From positions 1 through 64,000 of the forward strand of contig CBIHON010000026.1 in assembly GCA_966211965.1 (NCBI GenBank): a stretch of DNA of 64,000 nt, written 5' to 3'. The DNA comes from CBIHON01 sp966211965. Lineage in GTDB: Bacteria > Pseudomonadota > Gammaproteobacteria > Burkholderiales > Burkholderiaceae_D. This document shows positions 32,008 to 41,495 of this stretch, piece by piece. Every line of letters starts with the position of its first letter. The stretch's first letter is position 1. Made by a program: the position numbers and the translations under genes. Under the pieces are notes generated by a model. It was not told the DNA's origin. It did no database searches and was given only the letters and a program-made list of their open reading frames with translations.

Positions 32008-35000
32008 CTAATACCCATTCCCTGTATAGGGGCCCTTACAAATTAATGGATTAGCCTTCCCACTCGGACAATCCGGCATTGCTGCCCTTTCTTGTTCTTT
32101 TTTCGCTGCCTCTGACCTAGCAATTGCTTCACAACTAGGTCGCTGCCCCGCGTAAAAACCGGCTGCTGTCGCCCCTAAAGTCGTCCGCCCCTCGTTCGCC
32201 GCTTCAGTTACCGGCCCGACTCCCTTGCTCGCAACAATTGAAATCTCCTCCGCTCTTCTCGCCACGGCAGCACTATAAGGCGACATTTCTTCGTTAGCAA
32301 TGCGTTGTTTCTCTCTCTCTTCAGCCGCACACATCGCTTTTTTATATTCTAGACCACCCTGTTTACCTTTCTCATAGTTCTCTGGAATATCCATTATTTC
32401 CTTCGCCTTATCCCACCAAGTCTTTCCTTTATCCGCGATGTCTATCGCTGTACCTATCTTGTCAAGCCCCATTGGATCGATGTACGAAACAGGATTCGTA
32501 GGATAGCTATAGTAGTTCAATCCACCCGCAAGCTTGATCGGGTCTTGGGAGAGATACCGCCGCATTATCGGGTCGTAATACCGATAGCGGTTGTAATACA
32601 GCCCGGTCTCCCAATCCCACTGCTGGCCCTGAAACCTCAGATTCGGCCGGCATTCCGGCTTCAACTCCCCGCTCATCCATTCCCCGATGGTGTTGCCCCA
32701 TGGGTCTTGCGTGCGCTCCCACACCGCCTCGTGCGTAGCTGCATTGAGCATCCGGTATGGTGTGCCCATATGGTCGGTGACGAACAGAAATAATTGCGTC
32801 TCTCCCTCGCCAGCTTGGCCGCGCAACTGGCTCAGCACCGCCTGCTTCGCTTCTTGCGGCAGAGCAGAATTGGCGAGCAGCGGCATCAACTCCACCTGCG
32901 CGTTCCGCTTGGCTTCGCGCTCTTCCGGGGACAGTTCCGGCCCGGGCAATCGTGGGCCGATGAGTTGTGCCAGCGGCACGAACGAATGAGGCTCGTACAC
33001 GATGGTCCTGGTATGCGTGGCGTGAATCTCTTGCATCATCCGGTCGCCATCCCACAGATAGCGCATGAACTGGCCTGACACGCTTTCCTCGATCACCTCG
33101 CCTTGCTCGTCGCGCCGCATCCGGCCCATATCCAGCACCAACTTGTAGACGCGCCGCCCGAAGGCGTCGTAATCGTACTTCGCCGCCCACGCCGGCTCGC
33201 TCGCGCCATTCGGATAGTGGCGGCTGGCTGTCATCTGGTTCAAGGCATTCCAGGCGAATTCCCACCGCCCGTCGGCCGTGCGGCGCTTGACCACATTGCC
33301 GCGCCCATCGTATTCGTCATGGAAGGCATCGCCTAACTTGGCAATCCGGTCGGCGCGCGCCGGGGTTGCGCCCAGCAGGTTGAAGTCCGCCTTGCCGGCA
33401 TTGGCCTGCACGATGGCGGCCCACTCCTGCGGCGTGGTATAGACCGGCAGGTTCGATACCGGATCACGCTGCATCACGGTGCCAGGCATGACCGGGTTGC
33501 CGGCGGGATCGTAGGCATAAGTCTCGGATCGGGTTTGCCGGTAACCGGGTTTGGGAAAGGGGTCGCCGGCCGTGGGCTGTATAGGAATCACGTCGTGCAT
33601 GTCCCAATAGCCCAGGCGCTGCTGGGCATCGTAGCCGTACCGGGTGACGTGGTGCACATCGCCCCCTTCGCGTTCGAGGCGCTCAAGCAAACCCAGCGCA
33701 TTGTACTGGTGGTGATAGCGCTCGATCAGCTTGTCGCCGCGCGTATAGCGGACGGTACCCAGCTGGCCAAGACTGGTATAGTTTTGCGTGCGGGTTAGCG
33801 GATGCGGCACCAGGCATTGACTGCCGCTGCCATAGGTGCGGTTGACTTCACGATACAGGCTGTCGCGCTCAACGTCGATCAGCGGCTGGCCGTCGAAGGC
33901 TACCTGGTGCCAGTGGCCGGAGCCGTACATCAGCGTGTCGATGCTGCGGCCGTCGGGCAGGATCACCTGGTTGCGATTGCCGAGAATGTCATAGCCATAG
34001 CCCAGCGTGTGGCAATGACCATCGGTGCCGGATTGGGTTCCCGCGATCAAGCGGCCGGCGGCGTCATAGGCGAAACCGGCCTGGCTGTCGAACGTGGTGG
34101 CGCACACGAGCTGATCACGCTTGTTGTAGTAGAAGCGATGGGTGTCGGCGTACCCGCCCTCGCAAGCCGGGATATGGCGCGCGATCAGTCTGCCGCCCGC
34201 ATCAAATTCATACCGGATCTCGACGGCGTCCGCCTCTCCCTTGTTATCGATGCTGGCGGTCAGTTCGCCGGCCAGGTTGTAGGCATAGGTACAGCTCTTG
34301 CCATCGAAACCGGTTTCCTGAATCAGACGGTCCATTGGGTCGTAACTGAATGCCATGGACGCGCCAGCGGCATTGGTCAGGCGAGTCAGTCGTCCGGCCA
34401 AGTCATATTGATAAGTGGTAACGGACCAGCCGTCGCGGTTGTTGACAATGCGGTCATCCTTGCCACCGGTCCAGACGCGGCGTTCGATGAGGCGGCCATA
34501 GCGGTCATATGCCATCTCGACCGGGCGTCCTTCGGCATCGAGCGCCTTGACCAGGTTGCCGGCACGATCATAGGCCACCACTTCATTCACGCTGTCGGGC
34601 CGGATAAGGGCGGTCAGGCGCCCTTTTTTGTCGCGCTCGTAAATCTGCCGTTTGCCGTCGGCGGTTTCGACTTCCAGCAACCGGCCCTTGCGGTCATGGC
34701 GGTAGCGAGTGGTCTGGCCGGAGCAATCGGTGAAAGACTTGATTTGGCCGAGGGCGTTGTAGGCCGGGATTTTCTGGCCGCCGCGCGCATCGGTGATGGC
34801 GCTAGGGCGGTCGGGGAAGACAGGGTTGTCGTAAGCGAACTGGGTCTTGCCGCCGCCGGGACCTTTAACGTACGTGATTCTTCCTTGGGCATCGCGCTGG
34901 GTGCGGGTGATGCCGCCTGCTGCATCGCGGGTGCTGGTAACGAGGCCGGTGGCGGGGTCGCGGAACAGGTCGCTGCGGTGGCCGAGCGGGGTCGTGCTGC

Positions 35001-36363
35001 CCAGGTATTCGCCCTGGCTGCTGTAGCGAAAGTGAGTTTGCCGGCCCAAGGGATCAGTTTGGCGGAGCATTTTCCCATCGTTAGTGTAGTCGAACTTGAG
35101 GACGCCGCCATCGGGGTTGTGCTGCTCGATGAGGCGGCGCAGGCCGGCTTCACCCTGGAAGCGATAGACGGTCTTTCTGCCCAGGCTGTCGATGACTTGT
35201 GTCGCGTATTCGCCATACAGGAAGGCATAGTCGAGGCCGCCGGTCTGTTCTTGGCGAATCACCTTGCCGTCGGGATCGAGGCGGTCGTAGACATAGCGCA
35301 CATCACGCCCCACCCCGTCGGCATCAATGCCCGGCGTCTGGTGGCGCACCAGCATGTGCTGTTCGTATTCGAAGCGGCGAGTCCAGTCGCCCTCGCCATC
35401 CTGCACTTCGATCAAGTCGCCGGCTTGGCTGTAACGGTAGCGCACCAGCCATTCGGTAACGCGCAAGTCCCGCAGAGCGGCGAGGTCGGCCGGGGTGCGT
35501 TCGTCGCGCAGCGGGTCGTAGGCCAAGTTGATGCCGGCAATGCGCATGCCGTTGTCGGTGTCGGGGCGGAAGCTTTGCCAATGACGCCGGTCAGCTTCGG
35601 GTAGGGCAATGGAGTGAACGCGGTAAATACGGCCAGCGCTGTCGTGGAGAAATTCGGGCACGCGCACCGCCTGGTTGGCGGCGTTGTGCGCGGTGCGCCA
35701 GCGCAGCGTGGTAGCATAGCCGTGGCGGTCAGCGACGGCAACCAGGTCAAAGCGGCCTGCAGCGAGTGGGTGCGGATTGTCCTCGGTGGGAGCGGGTTTG
35801 ACGGCGGCTTCGAAGACCAGATATTCACCCTCGCCGGGGGTAAGGATGAACAGGTCGGGATTGTGACGGTAGAACTCGGGCAGCCATTGCCAGCGCTCAT
35901 CCCAGGGAATAGTCTTATCCAACGTGCCGCGCGCCAGCCACAGGGTTTCGCTGGGACAGAGCTGTTCTTCGCCGGGGGCCAGGGCGGCGAAGTCGATCCA
36001 GCGGCCCTGGATGTCGACCAGGCGGGTGCGCTTGGCGTCGGCGTCGCAATAGGTTTCAAAGCCGGTGCGCCAGCCCTGGCCGAGCAAGCCGGTGAAGGGG
36101 GTGTCGGAGGCGTAGAAGTGGTCCATGGCAAAGGGCATGGGGGCCGGCAGGCTGAAATCGGTTTCGGCGGGGACGATCTTGGCGCCGGTGCTGACATTGA
36201 CCGGGTTGCCCTTCAATTGCTTGGCCTTGCAATCCTTGCAGGCGATGGGCTTGGCGGTGCCGCCGATCAAGACCGTGTCTTCGCCGCCGACGATGATGCC
36301 TTCCATGCATGAAATCGGGTCGGTGACGCGGGCGGCAGGAAAGGAAGGCTTTTGATTCGGCAT
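32008..36363 (-). CDS. rhs: Rhs/YD-repeat polymorphic toxin with unassigned C-terminal tip
   Basis: A 1451-residue Rhs protein. Residues 1-45 contain a short PAAR-like segment (AARVTDPISCMEGIIVGG, TVLIGG), then a DUF6531 domain (GNPVNVSTGAKI, ETDFSLPAPMPF). A long run of YD repeats forms the toxin-encasing shell, ending in RYYDPIMRRYLSQDPIKLAG and the DPMGL cleavage/boundary motif at about 1296-1300. The 151-residue tip (coded at 32011-32463) is helical, charged and Ala-rich (KTWWDKAKEIMDIPENYEKG; ends with Cys pairs DCPSGKANPLICKG). I recognise no toxin fold in it. It would be delivered by the type VI spike of the neighbouring vgrG. The Sel1 gene downstream is the immunity candidate. Confidence 0.92.
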   Translation of the reverse strand: MPNQKPSFPAARVTDPISCMEGIIVGGEDTVLIGGTAKPIACKDCKAKQLKGNPVNVSTGAKIVPAETDFSLPAPMPFAMDHFYASDTPFTGLLGQGWRTGFETYCDADAKRTRLVDIQGRWIDFAALAPGEEQLCPSETLWLARGTLDKTIPWDERWQWLPEFYRHNPDLFILTPGEGEYLVFEAAVKPAPTEDNPHPLAAGRFDLVAVADRHGYATTLRWRTAHNAANQAVRVPEFLHDSAGRIYRVHSIALPEADRRHWQSFRPDTDNGMRIAGINLAYDPLRDERTPADLAALRDLRVTEWLVRYRYSQAGDLIEVQDGEGDWTRRFEYEQHMLVRHQTPGIDADGVGRDVRYVYDRLDPDGKVIRQEQTGGLDYAFLYGEYATQVIDSLGRKTVYRFQGEAGLRRLIEQHNPDGGVLKFDYTNDGKMLRQTDPLGRQTHFRYSSQGEYLGSTTPLGHRSDLFRDPATGLVTSTRDAAGGITRTQRDAQGRITYVKGPGGGKTQFAYDNPVFPDRPSAITDARGGQKIPAYNALGQIKSFTDCSGQTTRYRHDRKGRLLEVETADGKRQIYERDKKGRLTALIRPDSVNEVVAYDRAGNLVKALDAEGRPVEMAYDRYGRLIERRVWTGGKDDRIVNNRDGWSVTTYQYDLAGRLTRLTNAAGASMAFSYDPMDRLIQETGFDGKSCTYAYNLAGELTASIDNKGEADAVEIRYEFDAGGRLIARHIPACEGGYADTHRFYYNKRDQLVCATTFDSQAGFAYDAAGRLIAGTQSGTDGHCHTLGYGYDILGNRNQVILPDGRSIDTLMYGSGHWHQVAFDGQPLIDVERDSLYREVNRTYGSGSQCLVPHPLTRTQNYTSLGQLGTVRYTRGDKLIERYHHQYNALGLLERLEREGGDVHHVTRYGYDAQQRLGYWDMHDVIPIQPTAGDPFPKPGYRQTRSETYAYDPAGNPVMPGTVMQRDPVSNLPVYTTPQEWAAIVQANAGKADFNLLGATPARADRIAKLGDAFHDEYDGRGNVVKRRTADGRWEFAWNALNQMTASRHYPNGASEPAWAAKYDYDAFGRRVYKLVLDMGRMRRDEQGEVIEESVSGQFMRYLWDGDRMMQEIHATHTRTIVYEPHSFVPLAQLIGPRLPGPELSPEEREAKRNAQVELMPLLANSALPQEAKQAVLSQLRGQAGEGETQLFLFVTDHMGTPYRMLNAATHEAVWERTQDPWGNTIGEWMSGELKPECRPNLRFQGQQWDWETGLYYNRYRYYDPIMRRYLSQDPIKLAGGLNYYSYPTNPVSYIDPMGLDKIGTAIDIADKGKTWWDKAKEIMDIPENYEKGKQGGLEYKKAMCAAEEREKQRIANEEMSPYSAAVARRAEEISIVASKGVGPVTEAANEGRTTLGATAAGFYAGQRPSCEAIARSEAAKKEQERAAMPDCPSGKANPLICKGPYTGNGY

Positions 36364-36727
36364 GGTGGTCCTTGTTTTTTAGTTGCTGTTGTTATGGCTG
36401 AAATCCTTGCTTCCTTGTCCCCGTAGCGCTTCCCCAGCAATAAGCCATCGTGTTATTCAGCGCGTAACGGATTCCAATATTTAAGCGCTTCATAAAGGCT
36501 GTCTGCGTCGCAAAAAACATCGCTATGCAAAACATAAGAAATACGAAACGCGCAATTACGGAACGCGGGAAATCAATAAAGAAAGAATGTCGGTGATCGT
36601 TTTCTTACCAGGTTAAAAATCAAGATAGTTTTCTGAAATTTTGTTTCATTGAAAATGTTCATCTCAGAAAAAACAAAAAACCATTCGGGAACGTGCACCT
36701 TGACGTGCGAACAGGTTTATTCTGTGA
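36364..36727. other. Intergenic region upstream of the first rhs gene
   Basis: 364 bases, AT-rich from 36480 to 36727, with no supported gene. The first 42 bases (36361-36403, CATGGTGGTCCTTGTTTTTT and onwards) are a near-identical duplicate of the 5' flank of the second rhs gene (41422-41464), so the duplication unit began just upstream of the rhs start. The AT-rich part should hold the promoter for the first rhs gene, on the minus strand; I see no clear consensus boxes. Confidence 0.5.
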
Positions 36728-37042
36728 TCATGAGCAAATTGGTCGGCTCGTCAAATCATAAGCACCATCAAGAATAAATCCATTTTTCCCCTCGGGCATT
36801 TCAACCTCCAATACAAAAAATGATTTCATGTCATGGCAAGATGAAACGACAAGTTGATCTCCGCTTTTTATTGTTTTTATTATTTCCCCTGAACGTTGGG
36901 CGGCACCCTCGCGGGTCGCATAAACACTAACTTCGCCTTTGGCAATCAACTTTGTCTTTGGATTCATTGCAGGAAAAACAAACCAAATCAAACATATTAA
37001 TAAGAATGCCGTTACGCTAATACCTAGTAATTTTCCGTACAT
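36728..37042 (-). CDS. Candidate immunity protein for the papain-like Rhs tip, 104 aa
   Basis: The ATG at 37042-37040 shares its first base with the TAA stop of the upstream rhs gene (TAATG), which gives tight coupling and a 104-residue product; a GTG/ATG frame a few codons upstream would lie inside rhs. It begins with one membrane helix (LLGISVTAFLLICLIWFVF, 5-23). A small beta-rich domain follows (KGEVSVYATREGAAQRSGEI, GDQLVVSSCHDMKSFFVLEV), resembling an SH3-like fold, placed in the periplasm. A periplasmic membrane-anchored inhibitor matches a toxin expected to act in the periplasm. Function is inferred from position. Confidence 0.7.
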   Translation of the reverse strand: MYGKLLGISVTAFLLICLIWFVFPAMNPKTKLIAKGEVSVYATREGAAQRSGEIIKTIKSGDQLVVSSCHDMKSFFVLEVEMPEGKNGFILDGAYDLTSRPICS

Positions 37043-40000
37043 TACAATCCCCAAGCCCATGGAGCACGTTTGAGACGTTCCATTGTAGTTGCAGGTGTTT
37101 TTGCCGGATATTCACTGGTACCTTTAACTGCACCTGAAGACAATAGTCCGTTCCCTAGATCTACAGGAAATACATGATTTTCATTTACACCAATAGCAGT
37201 TTGAGTTGGATCATAAAAATCGTTGATACCAACTTCTCTCAAGCATTTTTGTGGGGGCGTGCCACAATTGTTCGTGAAAATATTGTATTTCCCATCGTGT
37301 TTCTTTAGACATTCTTCAAACCGATTCTCTTGGTCTGGCGTCATAGAAATCTTTACACCAGTTCCCGAACGAAAGTTTCTATTGTTATCAATATAGGTTG
37401 ATGGGTCTTTATTCGAATCCCAGCCACCAGTACCCCAAGAATAACTACGACCATTCGCTATCGTAGATACATGGCCAAATGATGATCCTCCACGCCCAAC
37501 TGGTTCCCAAACAATGATTTCTGCTAACCCCAACGGATCTACCCACTGAATGGGATTTAGTGGATATCGATAAAAATTCATTCCCCCAGCCAGCTTAATT
37601 GGGTCTTGCGTCAAGTATCTTCGCATCAGTGGATCGTAATACCGAGAGCGGTTGTAATACAGTTCGGTTTCCCAATCCCACTGCTGGCCCTGGAGCCTCA
37701 GATTGGGCCGGCATTCCGGCCCCAGCTTCTCGCTCATCCATTCCGCGGTCGTATTGCCCCACGGGTCTTGCGTGCGCTCCCACACCGCCTCGTGCGTGAC
37801 TGCATCGAGCATCCGGTATGGCGTGCCCAGATGGTCCGTCATGAACAAAAAGGGCCGCGTGTTTTCGTTCCCGGCTTGGTCTCGCCATTGTTCCAGCACC
37901 GCCTGCTTCGCTTCTTGCGGCAAGGATAAGTTGGCGAGCAGCCGTGTCAAGTCCGCCTGTGCGTTACGCTTGGCTTCGCGCTCTTCCAACGACAGTTCCG
38001 GGCCGGGCAGCCTGGGACCGAGGATCTGCGCCAGCGGCACGAACGAATGGGGCTCGTACACGATGGTCCTGGTGTGCGTGGCGTGAATCTCTTGCAACAT
38101 CCGGTCGCCATCCCACAGATAGCGCATGAACTGGCCCGACACGCTTTCCGCGATCACCTCGCCTTGCTCGTCGCGCCGCATCCGGTCCATGTCCAGCACC
38201 AACTTGTAGACACGCCGCCCGAAGGCATCGTAATCGTACTTCGCCGCCCACGCCGGCTCGCTCGCGCCATTCGGATAGTGGCGGCTGGCTGTCATCTGGT
38301 TCAAGGCATTCCAGGCGAATTCCCACCGCCCGTCGGCCGTGCGGCGCTTGACCACATTGCCGCGCCCATCGTATTCGTCATGGAAGGCATCGCCTAACTT
38401 GGCAATCCGGTCGGCGCGCGCCGGGGTTGCGCCCAGCAGGTTGAAGTCCGCCTTGCCGGCATTGGCCTGCACGATGGCGGCCCACTCCTGCGGCGTGGTA
38501 TAGACCGGCAGGTTCGATACCGGATCACGCTGCATCACGGTGCCAGGCATGACCGGGTTGCCGGCGGGATCGTAGGCATAAGTCTCGGATCGGGTTTGCC
38601 GGTAACCGGGTTTGGGAAAGGGGTCGCCGGCCGTGGGCTGTATAGGAATCACGTCGTGCATGTCCCAATAGCCCAGGCGCTGCTGGGCATCGTAGCCGTA
38701 CCGGGTGACATGGTGCAAACCGTCCCCTGCGCGTTCGAGCCGGTCGAGCAAGCCCAGCGTGTTGTACTGGTGGTGGGTTTGCTCGATCAGCTTGTCGCCG
38801 CGCGTGAAGCGGACGATGTCGAGCTGGCCGAGACCGGTATAGCTTTGGCTGCGGGTCAGCGGGTACGTCACCAAGAATTGACTGCCGCTGCCATAGGTGC
38901 GGTTGACTTCACGATGCAGGCTGTCGCGCTCAACGTCGATCAGCGGATGGCCGTCGAAGGCGACCTGGTGCCAGTGGCCGGAACCATACATCAGGGTGTC
39001 GATGCGGTGGCCGTCGGGCAGGATCACCTGGTTGCGGTTGCCGAGAATGTCATAGCCGTAGCCCAGCGTATGGCAATGGCCATCGGCACCGGATTGGGTT
39101 TCAGCAATCAAGCGGCCGGCGGCATCATAGGCGAAGTCGACTTGGCTCTCATGGGTAGTGGCGCACACGAGCTGGTTGCGCTTGTTGTAGTAGAAGCGAT
39201 GGGTGTCGGCGTAGCCGCCATCGCAAGCCGGGATATGACGCGCGATCAGTCTGCCACCGGCATCAAATTCATGCCGGATCTCGACGGCGCCGGCTTCGCC
39301 CTTGCCCTCGATGTGGCTGGCCAGTTCTCCAGCCAGATTGTAGGCATAAGCGCTGCTCTTGCCATCGAAACCGGTTTCCTGAATCAACCTGTCCATTGGA
39401 TCGTATGTGAATGCCATGGACGCACCGGCGGCATTGGTGAGCCGAGCCAACCTGCCCGCCGGGTCGTACTGGTAGCGGGTGACGGCCCAGCCGTCGCCAT
39501 GGGCGGACGTGGGGACTTCCTTGCTGCCGAGCCAGACCCGGCGTTCGGCGAGGCGGCCCTGGCGGTCGTATGCCATCTCGACCGGACGCCCTTCGGCATC
39601 GAGCGCCTTGACCAGGTTGCCGGCACGGTCATATTCCACCGCTTCCTTCACACCGTCGGGCCGGATGATGGCAGTCAGGCGTCCTTTTTTGTCGCGCTCA
39701 TAGATTTGCCGCTTGCCGTCGGCGGTTTCGACTTCCTGCAAGCGCCCCTTGCGGTCATAGCGGTAGCGGGTGGTTTGGCCGGAGCAGTCGGTAAAGGCAT
39801 TGACTTGGCCGAGGGCGTTGTAGGCCGGGATCTTCTTGCCCCCGCGCGCATCGGTGATGACGCTGGGGCGGTCGGGGAAAGTGGGGTTGTCATAGGCGAA
39901 CTGGGTCTTGCCTCCATCCGTGTCCTTAACGTGCGTGACGCGCCCTTGCGCATCGCGCTGATAGCGCGTGACGCCGCCTGCAGCGTCACGCATGCTGGTG

Positions 40001-41424
40001 ACAAGGCCAGTGGCGGGGTCACGGAACAGGTCGCTGCGGTGGCCGAGCGGGGTCGTGCTGCCCAGGTATTCGCCCTGGCTGCTGTAGCGGAAGTGGGTTT
40101 GCCGGCCCAGCGGGTCGGTTTGCCGGCTCATTTTCCCGTCGTTGGTGTAATCGAAGCGGACAATGCCGCCATCGGGATTATGCTGCTCAATGAGGCGGCG
40201 CAGACCGGCTTCTCCCTGGAAGCGGTAGAGCGTCACGCGCTTGAGGCTGTCGATGACTTGTGTCGCGTATTCGCCATAAAGGAAGGCATAGTCGAGGCCG
40301 CCGGCTTGTTCCTGCCGGATCACCTTGCCGTCGGGATCGAGGCGGTCGTAGACATAGCGCACATCACGCCCCACCCCGCCGGCATCATCGCCCGGCGTCT
40401 GGTGGCGCACCAGCATGTGCCGGTCGTATTCGAAGCGGCGGGTCCAGTCGCCATCGCCACCCTGCACTTCGATCAGGTCGCCGGCTTGGCTGTAACGGTA
40501 GCGCACCAGCCATTCGGTGATGCGCAGGTCGCGCAAAGCGGCCAGATCAGCCGGGGCGCGCTCGTCGCGCAGCGGGTCATAGGCCAGGTTGATGCCGGCC
40601 AGGCGCATGCCGAGGTCGACATCGGGATGGCCGCTTTGCCAGTGGCGCTGGTCGGCTTCGGGCAAGGCGATGCAGTGGATGCGGTAAGCCCGGCCGGCGC
40701 TGTCGTGGAGGAATTCGGGCACGCGCACCGCCTGGTTGGCGGCATTGTGCGCGGTGCGCCAGCGCAGCGTGGTGGCGTAGCCGTGGCGGTCGACGATGGC
40801 AACCAGATCAAAGCGGCCTTGCGCCAAGGGGTGCGGATGGTCCTCGGTGGGGGCGGGTTTGACGGCGGCTTCAAAGACCAGGTAATCGCCGCTGCCGGGG
40901 GTGAGGATAAACAGGTCCGGATTGTGGCGGTACTGTTCGGGCAGCCACTGCCAGCGTTCATCCCAAGGAATGGTCTTATCCAACGTGCCGCGCGCCAGCC
41001 ACAGGGTTTCGCTGGGACAGAGCTGTTCTTCGCCGGGGGCCAGGGCGGCGAAGTCGATCCAGCGGCCCTGGATGTCGACCAGGCGGGTGCGCTTGGCGTC
41101 GGCGTCGCAATAGGTTTCAAAGCCGGTGCGCCAGCCCTGGCCGAGCAAGCCGGTGAAGGGGGTGTCGGAGGCGTAGAAGTGGTCCATGGCAAAGGGCATG
41201 GGGGCCGGCAGGCTGAAATCGGTTTCGGCGGGGACGATCTTGGCGCCGGTGCTGACATTGACCGGGTTGCCCTTCAATTGCTTGGCCTTGCAATCCTTGC
41301 AGGCGATGGGCTTGGCGGCGCCGCCGATCAAGACCGTGTCTTCGCCGCCGACGATGATCCCTTCCATGCATGAAATCGGGTCGGTGACGCGGGCGGCAGG
41401 GAAGGAAGGCTTTTGATTCGGCAT
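37042..41424 (-). CDS. rhs: Rhs/YD-repeat polymorphic toxin with papain/NlpC-like tip
   Basis: A 1460-residue paralogue of the protein at 32008. Residues 1-1300 have the same layout (PAAR-like start, DUF6531, YD shell, RYYDPLMRRYLTQDPIKLAG, DPLGL boundary). The 160-residue tip carries a His in SSFGHVSTIANGRSYSWG (H1318) and a Cys in YNIFTNNCGTPPQKCL (C1387), separated by the spacing seen in permuted papain/NlpC-P60-like hydrolases. I therefore read it as a thiol hydrolase, perhaps acting on peptidoglycan peptides or lipids. It starts 71 bases after vgrG ends, on the same strand, so VgrG is the likely carrier. An overlapping immunity candidate follows. Confidence 0.92.
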   Translation of the reverse strand: MPNQKPSFPAARVTDPISCMEGIIVGGEDTVLIGGAAKPIACKDCKAKQLKGNPVNVSTGAKIVPAETDFSLPAPMPFAMDHFYASDTPFTGLLGQGWRTGFETYCDADAKRTRLVDIQGRWIDFAALAPGEEQLCPSETLWLARGTLDKTIPWDERWQWLPEQYRHNPDLFILTPGSGDYLVFEAAVKPAPTEDHPHPLAQGRFDLVAIVDRHGYATTLRWRTAHNAANQAVRVPEFLHDSAGRAYRIHCIALPEADQRHWQSGHPDVDLGMRLAGINLAYDPLRDERAPADLAALRDLRITEWLVRYRYSQAGDLIEVQGGDGDWTRRFEYDRHMLVRHQTPGDDAGGVGRDVRYVYDRLDPDGKVIRQEQAGGLDYAFLYGEYATQVIDSLKRVTLYRFQGEAGLRRLIEQHNPDGGIVRFDYTNDGKMSRQTDPLGRQTHFRYSSQGEYLGSTTPLGHRSDLFRDPATGLVTSMRDAAGGVTRYQRDAQGRVTHVKDTDGGKTQFAYDNPTFPDRPSVITDARGGKKIPAYNALGQVNAFTDCSGQTTRYRYDRKGRLQEVETADGKRQIYERDKKGRLTAIIRPDGVKEAVEYDRAGNLVKALDAEGRPVEMAYDRQGRLAERRVWLGSKEVPTSAHGDGWAVTRYQYDPAGRLARLTNAAGASMAFTYDPMDRLIQETGFDGKSSAYAYNLAGELASHIEGKGEAGAVEIRHEFDAGGRLIARHIPACDGGYADTHRFYYNKRNQLVCATTHESQVDFAYDAAGRLIAETQSGADGHCHTLGYGYDILGNRNQVILPDGHRIDTLMYGSGHWHQVAFDGHPLIDVERDSLHREVNRTYGSGSQFLVTYPLTRSQSYTGLGQLDIVRFTRGDKLIEQTHHQYNTLGLLDRLERAGDGLHHVTRYGYDAQQRLGYWDMHDVIPIQPTAGDPFPKPGYRQTRSETYAYDPAGNPVMPGTVMQRDPVSNLPVYTTPQEWAAIVQANAGKADFNLLGATPARADRIAKLGDAFHDEYDGRGNVVKRRTADGRWEFAWNALNQMTASRHYPNGASEPAWAAKYDYDAFGRRVYKLVLDMDRMRRDEQGEVIAESVSGQFMRYLWDGDRMLQEIHATHTRTIVYEPHSFVPLAQILGPRLPGPELSLEEREAKRNAQADLTRLLANLSLPQEAKQAVLEQWRDQAGNENTRPFLFMTDHLGTPYRMLDAVTHEAVWERTQDPWGNTTAEWMSEKLGPECRPNLRLQGQQWDWETELYYNRSRYYDPLMRRYLTQDPIKLAGGMNFYRYPLNPIQWVDPLGLAEIIVWEPVGRGGSSFGHVSTIANGRSYSWGTGGWDSNKDPSTYIDNNRNFRSGTGVKISMTPDQENRFEECLKKHDGKYNIFTNNCGTPPQKCLREVGINDFYDPTQTAIGVNENHVFPVDLGNGLLSSGAVKGTSEYPAKTPATTMERLKRAPWAWGL

Positions 41425-41495
41425 GGTGGTCCTTGTTTTTTAGTCGCTGTTGTTATGGCTGAAGATGGCAAGACATTGGCATGGAGAGAATGTCG

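Noticed and set aside
38596..41373. 925-codon open frame on the plus strand opposite the second rhs gene (and 600 codons at 33802-35604 opposite the first)
   Set aside because: It is an antisense shadow of GC-rich YD repeats. The composition is Ala/Gly/Val-rich with no domain pattern, and the minus-strand Rhs reading is unambiguous.
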